Shown here piece after piece: positions 53,874 through 64,000 of a stretch of 64,000 nucleotides of DNA. The position numbers and the translations under genes are program-made. The notes below the pieces were generated by a model. That model was given only the letters and a program-made list of their open reading frames with translations, ran no database searches and was not told where the DNA came from. Position 1 is the stretch's first letter. Each line of letters begins with the position of its first letter. The stretch covers positions 2,046,001-2,110,000 of the forward strand of contig PQWQ01000004.1 of the NCBI GenBank assembly GCA_002943765.1, given 5' to 3'. This DNA comes from Psoroptes ovis. Taxonomy: Eukaryota; Arthropoda; Arachnida; Sarcoptiformes; Psoroptidae.

Positions 53874-54740
53874 TCAATTTTTTTTTCTATCGCTCAACAT
53901 TTTACCTGTGTTGTTTTGGGGAATAATAATGGAATTGATTAATTTTATTCAACTTTAAATGTAAATCAAGAAAAAAAATTGATAAATTCAATAATTACAT
54001 AGTGGACAATTTGGACAACGTTGACCAGATGATGATGATGATGATTCTTTAGATTTTGGTTTGCTCTCATTACCCTGATTAGATTTTTTACTTGATTCAT
54101 TGTTATTTTTATTAGATTTTGATGAATCCATTTCTTTTTTTCGGCTCTTTTACTTGAAATTCACGTCCAACGAATAATAATTATTTATTAATTTTTCGGG
54201 TATCGAATAATAATCGTTCAATGAAGATTTTTTTTTTCAATACAATAATTGTATTATTGCTGCTATCAATAATTGATGATTTGAAATTGCTTGAAAATGA
54301 AAATGTTGCGATTAAATGTGATTTAATTTATATGCTGTAGTATAATTTTTGCGTGATGCAAATTAAAATGATTTGATGATTTTTTCACGAATACAACAGG
54401 TTATTTATATACTAAATTTCCGCAAAACATTTGAAAGAAAAAATGTTAAAAGCGAAATTCTTTGTCATTTTAGCTACGATACCAGAAATTTCATTTTTTC
54501 TTGAACATTTGATTTATTTGAATTTACCTTTGCCAATCAAAGAAATGAAGATATATACGAATAAATTATGTGATATAGTTCGGTTGTCATGGTGCATCCT
54601 TCGAAATTTTTGAGTGAATTTAAAAAAATCTAAATGATTAGCATTTAATTTTGATTGGAATATGGAAATTATGTGATGAGTTGGCATTCGGTCACCTTTA
54701 AATTAATCGAATCTAGTCGAATGTATCATGGAGAAAATAT
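53620..54740. repeat. duplicate carrying copy C (partner about 60815-61945)
   Basis: About 1.1 kb including gene copy C, its promoter and the first downstream repeat matches 60815-61945 with scattered substitutions and length changes in T runs. The encoded protein of C is the same as that of D. The boundaries are approximate. Confidence 0.8.
53874..54131 (-). CDS. MDSSK microprotein, copy C
   Basis: Exons are complement(53999..54131) and complement(53874..53905), with a 93-nt GT-AG intron (GTAATT ... AACACAG), giving 54 aa, the same length as copy A. It starts MDSSKSNKNNNESSKKSNQG, passes a six-Ser run and ends exon 1 in QRCPNCPL. The intron splits the next Cys, giving CPNCPLC, a small CxxCxxC array that could hold a metal. 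Exon 2 adds KMLSDRKKN. Upstream of the ATG a block with CACGTCCAACGAATAATAATT is shared with copy D and, more diverged, with copy A. The product is identical to copy D. Expression is unproven. Confidence 0.5.
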
Positions 54741-57310
54741 GTCAAAAATTAAACCAAATTCAAATTCAGTTATGCTCTTAATTCATTTTGAAAAATCTCT
54801 GAAATTTTATCGGATATCGATCACTCAATCGATTTCCCTAGATACATCCAGAAAAACAACAGGTTATTTGGCATATAAGTATGCTTGGAATATAAATAAT
54901 ATGTGATGAGTTGGCATTCGGTCTCCTTGAAATTAACGAAATTCAATCCAATGAATCATAACGAAAAAGTGTCTAAAATTTAATTCAATTTAAATTCAGT
55001 TATGCTTTCAATTTATTATAGAAAATCTCTGTAATTTTGCCGAATATCGATCACTAAATCGATTTCGCTAGATACATATAAAAGAACAACAGGTTATTTG
55101 GCATTAATTAAAAAAATTCATGAATATATCATGTGATATATTTAAATATGAAAATTGCGATTGCATTAACTGTCGATAAATGAAGATGAATTTACATGAA
55201 TATCATGATTCATGGTTAAACGTTTGACATTCAGAGATTAACATCATAATTATAAATGTTATTTGATGAAAATCATTTCGAAATCAAAAAATGTCAGAAT
55301 CACTCACTGCAAATGTCATAATCATCATATTGCGATTGAACACGCACACACATACACGAGTTTCCGGTACAACTCATCAAAACCCAAAAAACAACAGGTT
55401 ATTTGTCATATAATTATGCTTGGATTATAAATAATATGTGATGAATTGGCGTTCGGTCACCTTGAAATTATCGGAATTCAATCCAATGAATCATAACAAA
55501 AATATGTCTGAAATTTAATTCAATTTAAATTCAGTTTGTAGTCACAGTCATCGATGTCGATGTCATCAAATGAGAAATATGTTTGAAAATATCTTTGAAA
55601 ATTAGGTTATGCTCTTAATTTATTTGTGAAAATCTCTGTGATTTTGCCGGATAACGTTCACTAAATCAATTTCCCTAGATACATCCAAAAAAACAACAGG
55701 CTATTTGGCATATAAGTATGCTTGGATTATAAATAATATGTGATGAGTTGGCATTCGGTCACCTCGAAATTAACCGAATTCAATCCAATGAATCATAAAG
55801 CAAATATGTCTCAAACTTGAATGGCAAGAAAATTTCAAATTGTTCAGTTTTGCCGGATATCGATCACTAAATCGATTTCCCTAGATACAACCAAAAAAAC
55901 AACAGGTTATTCGACATAAATTCAAAAAAAAATTCATATTTCATATTAAAATTGATATTTGAAAAATTAATGAATATATCATGCGATATATTTGAATATC
56001 AAAATTGCAATTGCAATAAATGTCGACAAATGAAGATAAATTCGCATAAATATCATGATTCATTGACAAACGTTTGACATTCAAAGATTCACATCATAAT
56101 TGTAAATGTTATTTTGATGGAAATCATTTCAAAATCAAAAAATGTCAGAATCACTCACTGCAAATGTCATAATCATTGCCATATTGCGATTGAACACGCA
56201 CACACATACACGAGTTTCCGGTAAAACTCATCAAAATCTTCCATGCATAGTCGAAAGAGAATTTGATTTTTTCTTGCATATTTTGCATTCCGAAAATAAG
56301 GAATCGAACAAAAGAACTCTTAAAACAATGAAATGAAATCGATTTTTACAATTTTTTTGAAACTCAGTTTTAGAATTTCTTTAGAAAAATTGTGGATAAA
56401 TTATGTGAGATGATTTGGTTGTCAAAGTGAACCAATTGAAATTTTTGATCGAATTTAAAAAAAATTAAAATGATTGGCATTCAATTTTGATTGAAAATGG
56501 AAATTATGTGGCGAGTTGGCATTCGGTCACCTTGAAATTAATCGAATTCAATCCAATGAATCATAAAGTAAATATGTCTAAAACTTAACATATTTGAAAT
56601 CAGTTATGCTCTTAATTCATTTTAAAAAATCTCTGCGATTTCGCCCGATATCGATCACTAAATTGATTCCCCTAGATACATCCAAAAAAACAAAAGGTTA
56701 TTAAAAAAAAATTCATATTTGATATTTGAAAAATTCATGAATATATCATGTCATACACGACGTGGTATCTAAATATGACATTTGAAATCGCCGAATATCG
56801 ATCACTAAATCGATTTCCCTAGATACATCCAAAAAAACAACAGGTTATTTGGCATATAAGTATGCGTGGATTATAAACAATATGTGATGAGTTGGCATTC
56901 GGTCACCTTGAAATTAACGGAATTCAATCCAATGAATCATAACGAAAATATGTCTAAAACTTAACATATTTGAAATCAGTTATGCTTATAATCAATTTTA
57001 AAAAATCTCTGCAATCTTGCCGGATATCGATCACTAAATCGATTTCCCTAGATACATCCAAAAAAACAACAGGTTATTCGGCATTGATTCAAAAAAATTG
57101 AAACGATGTGATATATTTAAATATCAGAATTGAAATCGCAATCAATCTCGTGAAATAAAGTTTAAATTTGCGTAAATATCATGAGTCATTGTTAAACGAT
57201 TGACATTATGAGATTTACATTATAATCATGAATGTTATTTTGAATGAAAATCATTTCGAAATCAAAAAATGTCAAAATTATTCGTTTCAAAGAACTCGTA
57301 AAACAATGAA
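54132..57310. repeat. microprotein-locus repeat block 3
   Basis: This is the largest repeat block. CAACAGGTTATTT-type boxes lie near 54404, 54856, 55085, 55391, 55693 (GGCTATT variant), 55900, 56692 (degenerate), 56836 and 57066. The consensus between boxes includes GTGATGAGTTGGCATTCGG, GAATTCAATCCAATGAATCA, a GTTATGCT word, and ATCGATCACTAAATCGATTT followed by CCTAGATACATCC. Spacing is commonly 200-310 bp, so this is an irregular tandem array rather than a strict satellite. No extra copy of the small gene was found in it. Confidence 0.8.
55059..55749. repeat. gap-free duplicate, right copy (partner 49531-50221)
   Basis: Partner of the stretch 5528 bp to the left; see that entry. It lies within block 3, whereas the left copy is in block 1, so the copy has crossed gene units B and C. 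Confidence 0.85.
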
Positions 57311-60300
57311 ATGGAATCAATTGATAGAATCTTTTGAATTTCAGTTTCAAAATTTTGATTGATTCGTTAAACTCTTATTCGTTCATTTATCAAAAATCTC
57401 CATTGTTATCCCTATTCATAATCATACATACGGTATTTGATCAATATCAATATCATCAGTATATTTGACTACAAGTAAATACATGTAATCGATTCATTGA
57501 TGAAAAAAATATGTCATCATAGAATATAAAGTGTGAAATGTGCATGAAGAAAGCGTGAAATTTTTTCTTGAATAAGTGAAGTACCCGTCGATATTCCATC
57601 GAATATAGAGCGGGAAAATAATCTTTGAAAAAAATAAATAAAAACAAACAATTTTCAATCAAACGGAAACGGAACTACTTTTCGATAACATTGTTATGCA
57701 GTCGTTTTGTAAAAATACCGACAACCGAAAAAATACCGATAGCAATTGTGCCAAAGCAAATTTCACGAATTGTTTAAATGAATGAATGATGTTTGGATAT
57801 GAAAAATAAGGGAAATTTTTGTGCGAAATAAGAATCAATACGGCCTAAGATAAACATATAAACCCTAGAAAAAAATCTTTAAAATTTCAAGAAAAGAAAA
57901 ATAAAACGAAATCAGTTGACATTTCCGACACTTTTGATATTCATTTTTATTTATTTATCCATTTACCATTTATCCAATCGATCGGTGAATGTTATGTTTT
58001 AAAAAGCATTTGTTCAAACGAACAAACAAACAATCATCAATTCACTATGATATTTCAATGAGATTTGAAATGTTTTGAAATCATTTAAAATTGTTTGAAA
58101 TGATTTCTGAAATATTTTCAAAATATCAGAGATAACCAAAGAAAGCATGAAATCAAAATTTCTTTGTCATTTTTCAACGATTAAATGTTGATCATTTCCA
58201 GCAATCGAAATCGATGATGACATTTTTTGAACTCTAGATAAAGGCTTCAACGACATTTAGCTCTCTTGAAAAATTTTCAAACATTCAAAGCCTATTTCCA
58301 TCTATCGAAAATGATATTAATCGGAATACTACGCAGGTTAATTGTATTTTGAGGCAAACATCAAAGTATTTAATGATTAGCAACAAAATAACGCCCAGGA
58401 TTGAATGATTATGAATCATCATTATGAATCATTTTTGCTTTGTAAATGCCAAATTTTTTCGATCATGATTACCATTTCCGATTATTTTTGCCATTTAAAA
58501 AATTTAATGGCAAAATATCATTGAAAATAAATGGAAAAAAGGTCGTTGAGTATATCATCGGATATGATTGAATAAATGTGAATTCCGTAAAAGGAAACAA
58601 AATCATTCGATTCGGCTTCGGATATTATCTGATATTGATGATTTGATATATTATCCACTATCACCCTTGAACGATTATCATTTGATCAAATGATAATGAT
58701 GATGGCGATAATGGTAATGATTATGATGATGAGTGAAATTGAAACTTTTACGCTTCCACCATTTTACACATGTTTATCATCATCTTCGTCGTCGCTGTTC
58801 AAAATATTCTTTTGATTCTAAATAATGATAACGACAAGCACAATTCAATTGTTGTTGATTTTCAAATGTTTCCATCATCAATAAAATAAATTGGATTCAA
58901 GAATTTTTCCCTTTTTTCTTCTCTTTTTCGGAGAGATAAAATCAACAATTTATAAATTTTATAAATTGTCCAAAAAGTTTTTGACGATTTCCAATAGGCG
59001 ATTGCATAGATTTAACACACAAGAACTTTTTAGACAAAACATGCGATTGAAAATGAATAAATAAGCACATAAGTATTCAATATTTTACAATTGAATCATT
59101 ACTATTATTATTTATTATTCATATTTTTCACATTGATTTTTCACGCACAGATTATTTGATTCCTTTTTCCTAACCATTTTTTATCCATTTATTTCTTTGA
59201 TTTAAAAGAAATCGTATCGATTATTATTACTATTATTAGTGTGAAATATATTCATTCTAAAGCTTGAGTATTCTATTTTCAAAAAATGAAAAATTGATTC
59301 AATTTTCATTTCAATAATTTTAACTTTTTCGTCCAAAATATAGTAAGAAATATAAATATTGAAATTTTGCTATTTTGTTATAATTGATGACCCGATTCTT
59401 CTTTTCTATTTTCAAGTTATGGATTCATATTTATATTCATTTGATTCATAGATTTTCAATGTGGAAAAAAGATACGATTCTCCATATATCTAATAGAATT
59501 AATATTATTATTATCATTATCATCAGCATCATCATGATCGTTTTGAATTATATGTTTTGTTAGGAATAAAATTTGGAAAAAACTGAGAGAAAAATGTAGA
59601 CAAGTAAAAGTGGAAACATTTATAAAAATTAATATATTTGAATTCATATATTATGAATATATTGAAAATTCGTGACTTTTGAATGCAAAATTTGGATTTT
59701 TTTTCTCATTTTTGAAAAATCTGAATTTGAATTTGAATTTTAGATTTCATCTTTGATAAATTTTACGCAAATATTCAGTTATGAACTCAGTTTACATTGG
59801 CTCGAATCGGTGGAACATGGTGAAATATGGTAGAATAAAATAAATAAATGAACAGAGATGCTCACAAATAGACATTTTCAGACCAGAAAATATTCTGATT
59901 AGCATCAATTATTATTGCCATTATTATTAATAAATTATATTTTAAATTGTTCAGTTTTAAATTTTTTTTCAATGAATTATTATTTTTTCTGATTTTCTAT
60001 TTCAAAATTTTAATTTTGCATAAATTTTTGCTTGTTTTTTGCCTTATTTTGATCTCATATTTTTGATGATTTTAATTTTGGAAATCAAACAAAAAAAAAA
60101 CTTATACAAGTATGCGTACATATTGTTGAGTGACATGAACAATGTTGATGTTTGGTTATTTTTTCAATTATTTTTGAATTTTAGTACAGAAAATGATTTC
60201 TGAACGGAAAAAAAATTCAAAATATGCCAGAACAAGAGTAAAATTTTCGATAATTTTCAATTAATTTCAATCAATTTTGGTTTAATTAATTAATGTATTA

Positions 60301-60489
60301 GGTACGATATATGAATATGTGTTGAATTAAATTGTTTTTTCTTTTAATATTGATATGAAAATATTCTACATTATTCAATTTATCCGATTTGATTTTTGAT
60401 GGCGTTTGATGATTTATCACAGCTCAAACAAATTTATTATGGATTTCCATAATTTATCTCACATTTCTTTGCTTTGTTTCGAGTATGAG
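57311..60489. other. non-repeat spacer inside the microprotein locus
   Basis: After block 3 the repeat words stop and ordinary AT-rich DNA follows, with a GAT/ATG tract near 58690-58735. It contains one MITE (58964-59038) and no supportable gene. The next unit starts at about 60490. Confidence 0.5.
58964..59038. repeat. mariner-type foldback MITE, degenerate
   Basis: Inverted arms of about 18 bp: TTGTCCAAAAAGTTTTTG on the left and TTGTCTAAAAAGTTCTTG as the reverse complement of the right. Length (about 75 bp) and arm sequence match the elements at 18790 and 44110. The outer ends are too decayed to fix the TA duplication. Confidence 0.55.
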
Positions 60490-61084
60490 TGTTGCATTTA
60501 AAAATGTTTGGAAGTGAAAATTTTTCAACAACATATTGAGTGAAATAAAAAATCAAACAAAAAAAAATTAAACGGCCAGAAAGTGTATTGCATTTTATTC
60601 AATCTTCGAAAAAATTTTACTTTAAATTTTGATGTTTTAAAATGGAAATAAATTTGATTTGAAATAATTTTGAAAAATAATAGAATTTGGTTTCTTAATT
60701 GAATTTTCATTGAAGAAAATCGTTTTTTGCGTTTTTGTTTTTTAAAATAGTTAAATGAATTAATCAATTAATTAAAACAACAGAAAAAATATTTTTAAAA
60801 AATTGATTAATCAATGAAATTAATTGATAAATTGAATACCATATCATTATCAGTGAAATATTGCCGATCAATGTAATCGATTTGTTTGAATTTTCATGGA
60901 GAATTATGAATGTTATTTTTGAATTTGAAATAAATCGATTGTTTGTTGAGAGAGAACTTGATAGGTACCGCTGCATTTTTTTTTTTTTTTTTTTTTGAAT
61001 GTGAATTATTGCTTTTCGAATTTCAATTTCTCTCCTGCTCCAAATTTCAATCAAGTTCCGGCAAACTCTCATCGATTTCGATTT
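60490..61084. repeat. 3' flank of copy D, homologous to flanks of A and C
   Basis: This flank aligns with 48100-48560 (copy A side) and with 53390-53870 (copy C side), including a palindrome-rich stretch around TTAATCAATTAATT and AATTGATTAAT. It is the downstream side of the minus-strand gene and probably holds its 3' UTR. Confidence 0.7.
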
Positions 61085-61343
61085 TCAATTTTTTTTTCTA
61101 TCGCTCAACATTTTACCTGTGTTGTTTTGGGGAATAATAATAGAATTGATTAATTTAATTCAACTTTAAATGAAAATTGAGAAAAAAAAATTAAAAAATT
61201 CAATATTTACATAGTGGACAATTTGGACAACGTTGACCAGATGATGATGATGATGATTCTTTAGATTTTGGTTTGCTCTCATTACCCTGATTAGATTTTT
61301 TACTTGATTCATTGTTATTTTTATTAGATTTTGATGAATCCAT
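61085..61343 (-). CDS. MDSSK microprotein, copy D
   Basis: Exons are complement(61211..61343) and complement(61085..61116), with a 94-nt GT-AG intron (GTAAAT ... AACACAG), giving 54 aa. The protein is identical to copy C in my hand translation, including the CPNCPLC array and the KMLSDRKKN tail, while the intron and flanks carry several changes. It belongs to the about 1.1-kb duplicate shared with 53620-54740. Its identity with C may reflect either very recent origin or constraint; the intron/exon contrast is too short to decide by eye. Confidence 0.5.
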
Positions 61344-63252
61344 TTTTTTCCGGCTCTTTTACTTGAAATTCACGTCCAACGAATAATAATTATTTATTAA
61401 TTTTTCGGGTATCGAATAATAATCGTTCAATGAAGATTTTTTTTCAATACAATAATTGTATTATTGCTTTTATCAATAATTGATGATTTGAAATTGCTTG
61501 AAAATGAAAATGTTGCGATTGAATATGATTTAATTTATATGCTGTAGTATAATTTTTGCGTGATGCAAATTAAAATGATTTGATGATTTTTTCACGAATA
61601 CAACAGGTTATTTATATACTAAATTTCCGCAAAACATTTGAAAGAAAAAATGTTAAAAGCGAAATTCTTTGTCATTTTAGCTACGATACCAGAAATTTCA
61701 TTTTTTTCTTGAACATTTGATTTATTTGATTTTACCTTTGCCAATCAAAGAAATGAAGATATATACGAATAAATTATGTGATATAGTTCGGTTGTCATGG
61801 TGCATCCATTGAAATTTTTGAGTGAATTTAAAAAAATCTAAATGATTGGCATTTAATTTTGATTGGAATATGGAAATTATGTGATGAGTTGGCATTCGGT
61901 CACCTTTAAATTAATCGAATCTATTCGAATGTATCATGAAGAAAATATGTCAAAATATTAATTCAATTTAAATTCAGTTATGCTTTTATAGAAAATCTCT
62001 GTAATTTTGCCGGATATCGATCACTAAATCGATTTCCCTAGATACATTCAAAAAAACAACAGGTTATTTGGCATATAAGTATGCTTGGATTATAAACAAT
62101 ATGTGATGAGTTGGCATTCGGTCACCTTGAAATTAACGAAATTCAATCCAATAAATCATAAAGAAAAAGTGTCTAAAATTTAATTCAATTTAAATTCAGT
62201 CATGCTTTTGATTTATTATAGAAAATCTCTCTAATTTTGCCGGATATCGATCACTTAATCGATTTCCCTAGATACATATAAAAGAACAACAGGTTATTTG
62301 ACATTAATTAAAAAAAATTCAAAAATATATCATGTGATATATTTAAATATGAAAATAGCTATTACATTAACTGTGAATAAATGAAAATGAATTTGCATAA
62401 ATATCATGATTCATTGACAAACGTTTGACATTCAAAGATTAACATCATAATTGTAAATGTTATTTTAATGAAAATCATTTCGAAATCAAAAAATGTCAGA
62501 ATTACTCACTGCAAATGTCATAATCATTGCCATATTGCGATAAAACACGCACACACATACACGAGTTTCCGGTACAACTCATCAAAATCTTCCATGCATA
62601 GTTGAAGTTGAATTTGATTTTATTCTTTCATATTTTCCATTCCGAAGATATGGAATTGAGTGAAGGGTATTTCATCGAAATCATATAAACTGTAATGTTC
62701 ACAAATGAATATGAATTGGTATATTGTGATTTTTGAACAAAAGAACCCCTAAAACAGTGAAATGGAATCAATTGAATTTGAAAAAATTAAAAGGATTTGC
62801 ATTTAATTTTGATTGAAATATGGGAATTATGTGATGAGTTGGCATTCGGTCACCTTGAAATTAACGGAATTCAACCTAATAAATCATAACGAAAATATGT
62901 CAAAAATTTAATTCAATTTAAATTCAGTTATGCTTTCAATTTATCATAGAAAATCTCTGTGATTTTGTCGAATATCGATCACTAAATCGATTTCTCTAGA
63001 TCAGTCATTCTCAACCGGTGTTCCGCGACACTTTAGTGTTCCGCCAGATTCCAAAAGTGTGCCGGCAAATTTCGGAAATCTAACTCATTCCTTCACTATT
63101 CTCTTACTTGGTGTGCCGCAAGATTTTGGAAATAAAGGCTTTTCCTTTTTCCAGTTTGCCGCGGCGAAAAAAAGGTTGAGAGTGACTGCCCTAGATACAT
63201 CTAAAAGAACAACAGGTTATTTGGCATTAATAAAAAAAATTCATATTTGATA
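61344..63252. repeat. microprotein-locus repeat block 4
   Basis: Boxes of the CAACAGGTTATTT type lie near 61600, 62056, 62285 and 63210. The gene-proximal segment at 61596-61740 matches those beside A, B and C. Positions 62480-62770 resemble 50620-50900. The block is interrupted by a hAT-type MITE at 63002 and ends in the mariner insertion at 63253. Confidence 0.8.
63002..63188. mobile_element. hAT-type MITE with 8-bp target duplication
   Basis: The 187-bp element has inverted ends CAGTCATTCTCAACC and (reverse complement of the right) CAGTCACTCTCAACC, one mismatch in 15. It is flanked by CTCTAGAT (62994-63001) and CCCTAGAT (63189-63196), an 8-bp duplication with one change that fits the hAT pattern nTnnnnAn. 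Uninterrupted repeats elsewhere in the locus read CCCTAGATACAT at this point, so the empty site is known. The element is GC-richer than its surroundings and has no coding capacity. The start CAGTNNTTCTCAACC is typical of hAT elements. Confidence 0.9.
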
Positions 63253-64000
63253 TTAGGTTGTCAAATATCTCCCTTCCGCTTTTTTGCTCTTTATTCAATG
63301 CTTTATAAAAAGCGTTACAGTGATCGGATTTAGTTCAAATATGCGCCGTTTTGTTCGATAATCTGTTGCCATCTAGACGGCAACTGCATAATACCTCCCT
63401 CGTAGAAGCCCCCCTCCTTATTTGCGAAGAACTCGGACAGCCACTTTTCACAATCTTCTTTTGAGTTCAACTTTACACCACCAAGGGCGTTCGCCATGGA
63501 CAGGAACAAGTGGTAATCACTTGGTGCTATGTCCGGGCTATATGGTGGATGCGATAAAACCTCCCATCCGAGCTCCCGTAGCTTCTGACGAGTCATCAAC
63601 GAAGTGTGTGGTTTGGCGTTGTCCTGGTGGAACACTACACCCTTTCTGTTGGCCAATTCTGGACGCTTCTGGTCGATCGCCTGCTTCAAGCGGTCCAGTT
63701 GTTCGCAGTAGATGGTAGAATTAAGCGTCTGGCCATGTGGGAGCAGCTCATAGTGGATGATTCCCTTCCAATCCCACCAAACACACAGCAAAACCTTCCT
63801 GGCCGTCAATCCCGGCTTGGCCACTGTTTGGGACGACTCACCGGCCTTCGACCACGACCGTTTTCGCTGGATATTGTCGTATGTGATCCATTTTTCGTCG
63901 CCAGTCACCATCCGCTTCAAGAATGGGTCGAGTTCGTTCCGTTTCAGCAGCATATCGCAGGCGTTGATTCGGTCCAGAAGGTTTTTTTGCGTCAAATCAT
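63253..64000 (-). mobile_element. mariner transposon, mellifera-type, cut by window end
   Basis: The end begins TTAGGTTGTCAAATATCTCC after a TA at 63251-63252, as expected for a mariner insertion. A 77-bp 3' UTR precedes the stop of the transposase, which is read on the minus strand and runs out of the window. GC content is clearly above that of the host DNA, and the frame is unbroken, both signs of a recent arrival. The other inverted repeat is outside the window. Confidence 0.93.
63330..64000 (-). CDS. mariner transposase, C-terminal two thirds
   Basis: The frame is open from the window edge to TAA, about 223 codons of a protein usually about 345 aa long. The catalytic triad of the D,D34D type is visible: TGDEKW, then HQDNAKPH, then YSPDIAPSDYH with exactly 34 residues between the second and third Asp. 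KVLLCVWWDWKGIIHYELLP and the C-terminal RWQQIIEQNGAY are typical of the mellifera subfamily. The enzyme would cut and paste its own element at TA sites in the nucleus. No frameshift or stop is seen, so activity cannot be excluded; the N-terminal DNA-binding HTH domains lie beyond the window. Confidence 0.95.
   Translation of the reverse strand, partial: DLTQKNLLDRINACDMLLKRNELDPFLKRMVTGDEKWITYDNIQRKRSWSKAGESSQTVAKPGLTARKVLLCVWWDWKGIIHYELLPHGQTLNSTIYCEQLDRLKQAIDQKRPELANRKGVVFHQDNAKPHTSLMTRQKLRELGWEVLSHPPYSPDIAPSDYHLFLSMANALGGVKLNSKEDCEKWLSEFFANKEGGFYEGGIMQLPSRWQQIIEQNGAYLN

Noticed and set aside
60764..61072. 102-codon minus-strand frame beginning near exon 2 of microprotein copy D
   Set aside because: It is out of the phase dictated by exon 1 and crosses a long poly(A) tract that changes length between duplicates, so it is not conserved in copy C.
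49080..63250. CRISPR-like array
   Set aside because: The repeats are long, variable in spacing and diverged, have no short identical direct repeats with unique spacers, and the genome is eukaryotic.

Overview
The window is eukaryotic nuclear DNA from an arthropod, most probably a small-genome mite of the Dermatophagoides/Sarcoptes kind. The organism call is inference, based on very AT-rich DNA with Asn/Gln/Ser homopolymer tracts, compact 66-105 nt GT-AG introns, a 7TM gustatory-receptor-like gene, an EB-module membrane protein and mellifera-type mariner DNA. No operon, CRISPR array, tRNA or rRNA was recognised.

Layout. Positions 1-12053 are gene-poor low-complexity DNA holding one decayed TA-flanked inverted-repeat transposon (2999-4276). 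A two-exon EB/EGF-like cysteine-rich membrane protein lies on the minus strand at 12054-15873. Positions 15874-31290 are again gene-poor, with a small mariner-type foldback element and three weak exon or ORF candidates. The gene-dense core (31.3-46.7 kb) holds a gustatory-receptor-like gene (minus), CZIB/C1orf123 (plus), ATG7 (minus, five exons), MED15 (plus, two exons) and sulfite oxidase SUOX (plus, three exons). CZIB and ATG7 are convergent; ATG7 and MED15 are divergent. Splice phases were checked by hand for every intron given. The receptor's first intron appears to be GC-AG.

From 48.1 kb to the end lies a repeat-built locus. I find four copies of an unrecognised miniature two-exon gene, all on the minus strand, encoding 54-64 aa Ser/Lys/Asn-rich proteins that start MDSSK or MESSK. 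Three copies end in a CPLC-K motif whose last Cys codon is split by the intron. Each gene is followed on its upstream side by copies of a repeat marked by paired ATCGAT sites and a CAACAGGTTATTT box. Two recent duplications are visible inside the locus: about 691 bp without gaps, and about 1.1 kb carrying a whole gene. The last repeat block is interrupted by a 187-bp hAT-type MITE with an 8-bp target duplication and by a mariner transposon that runs off the window end.

The core genes are unrelated housekeeping functions (autophagy E1, Mediator tail, sulfite detoxification, zinc-binding CZIB) and show no sign of acting together. The microprotein locus is the most likely novel feature of the window.
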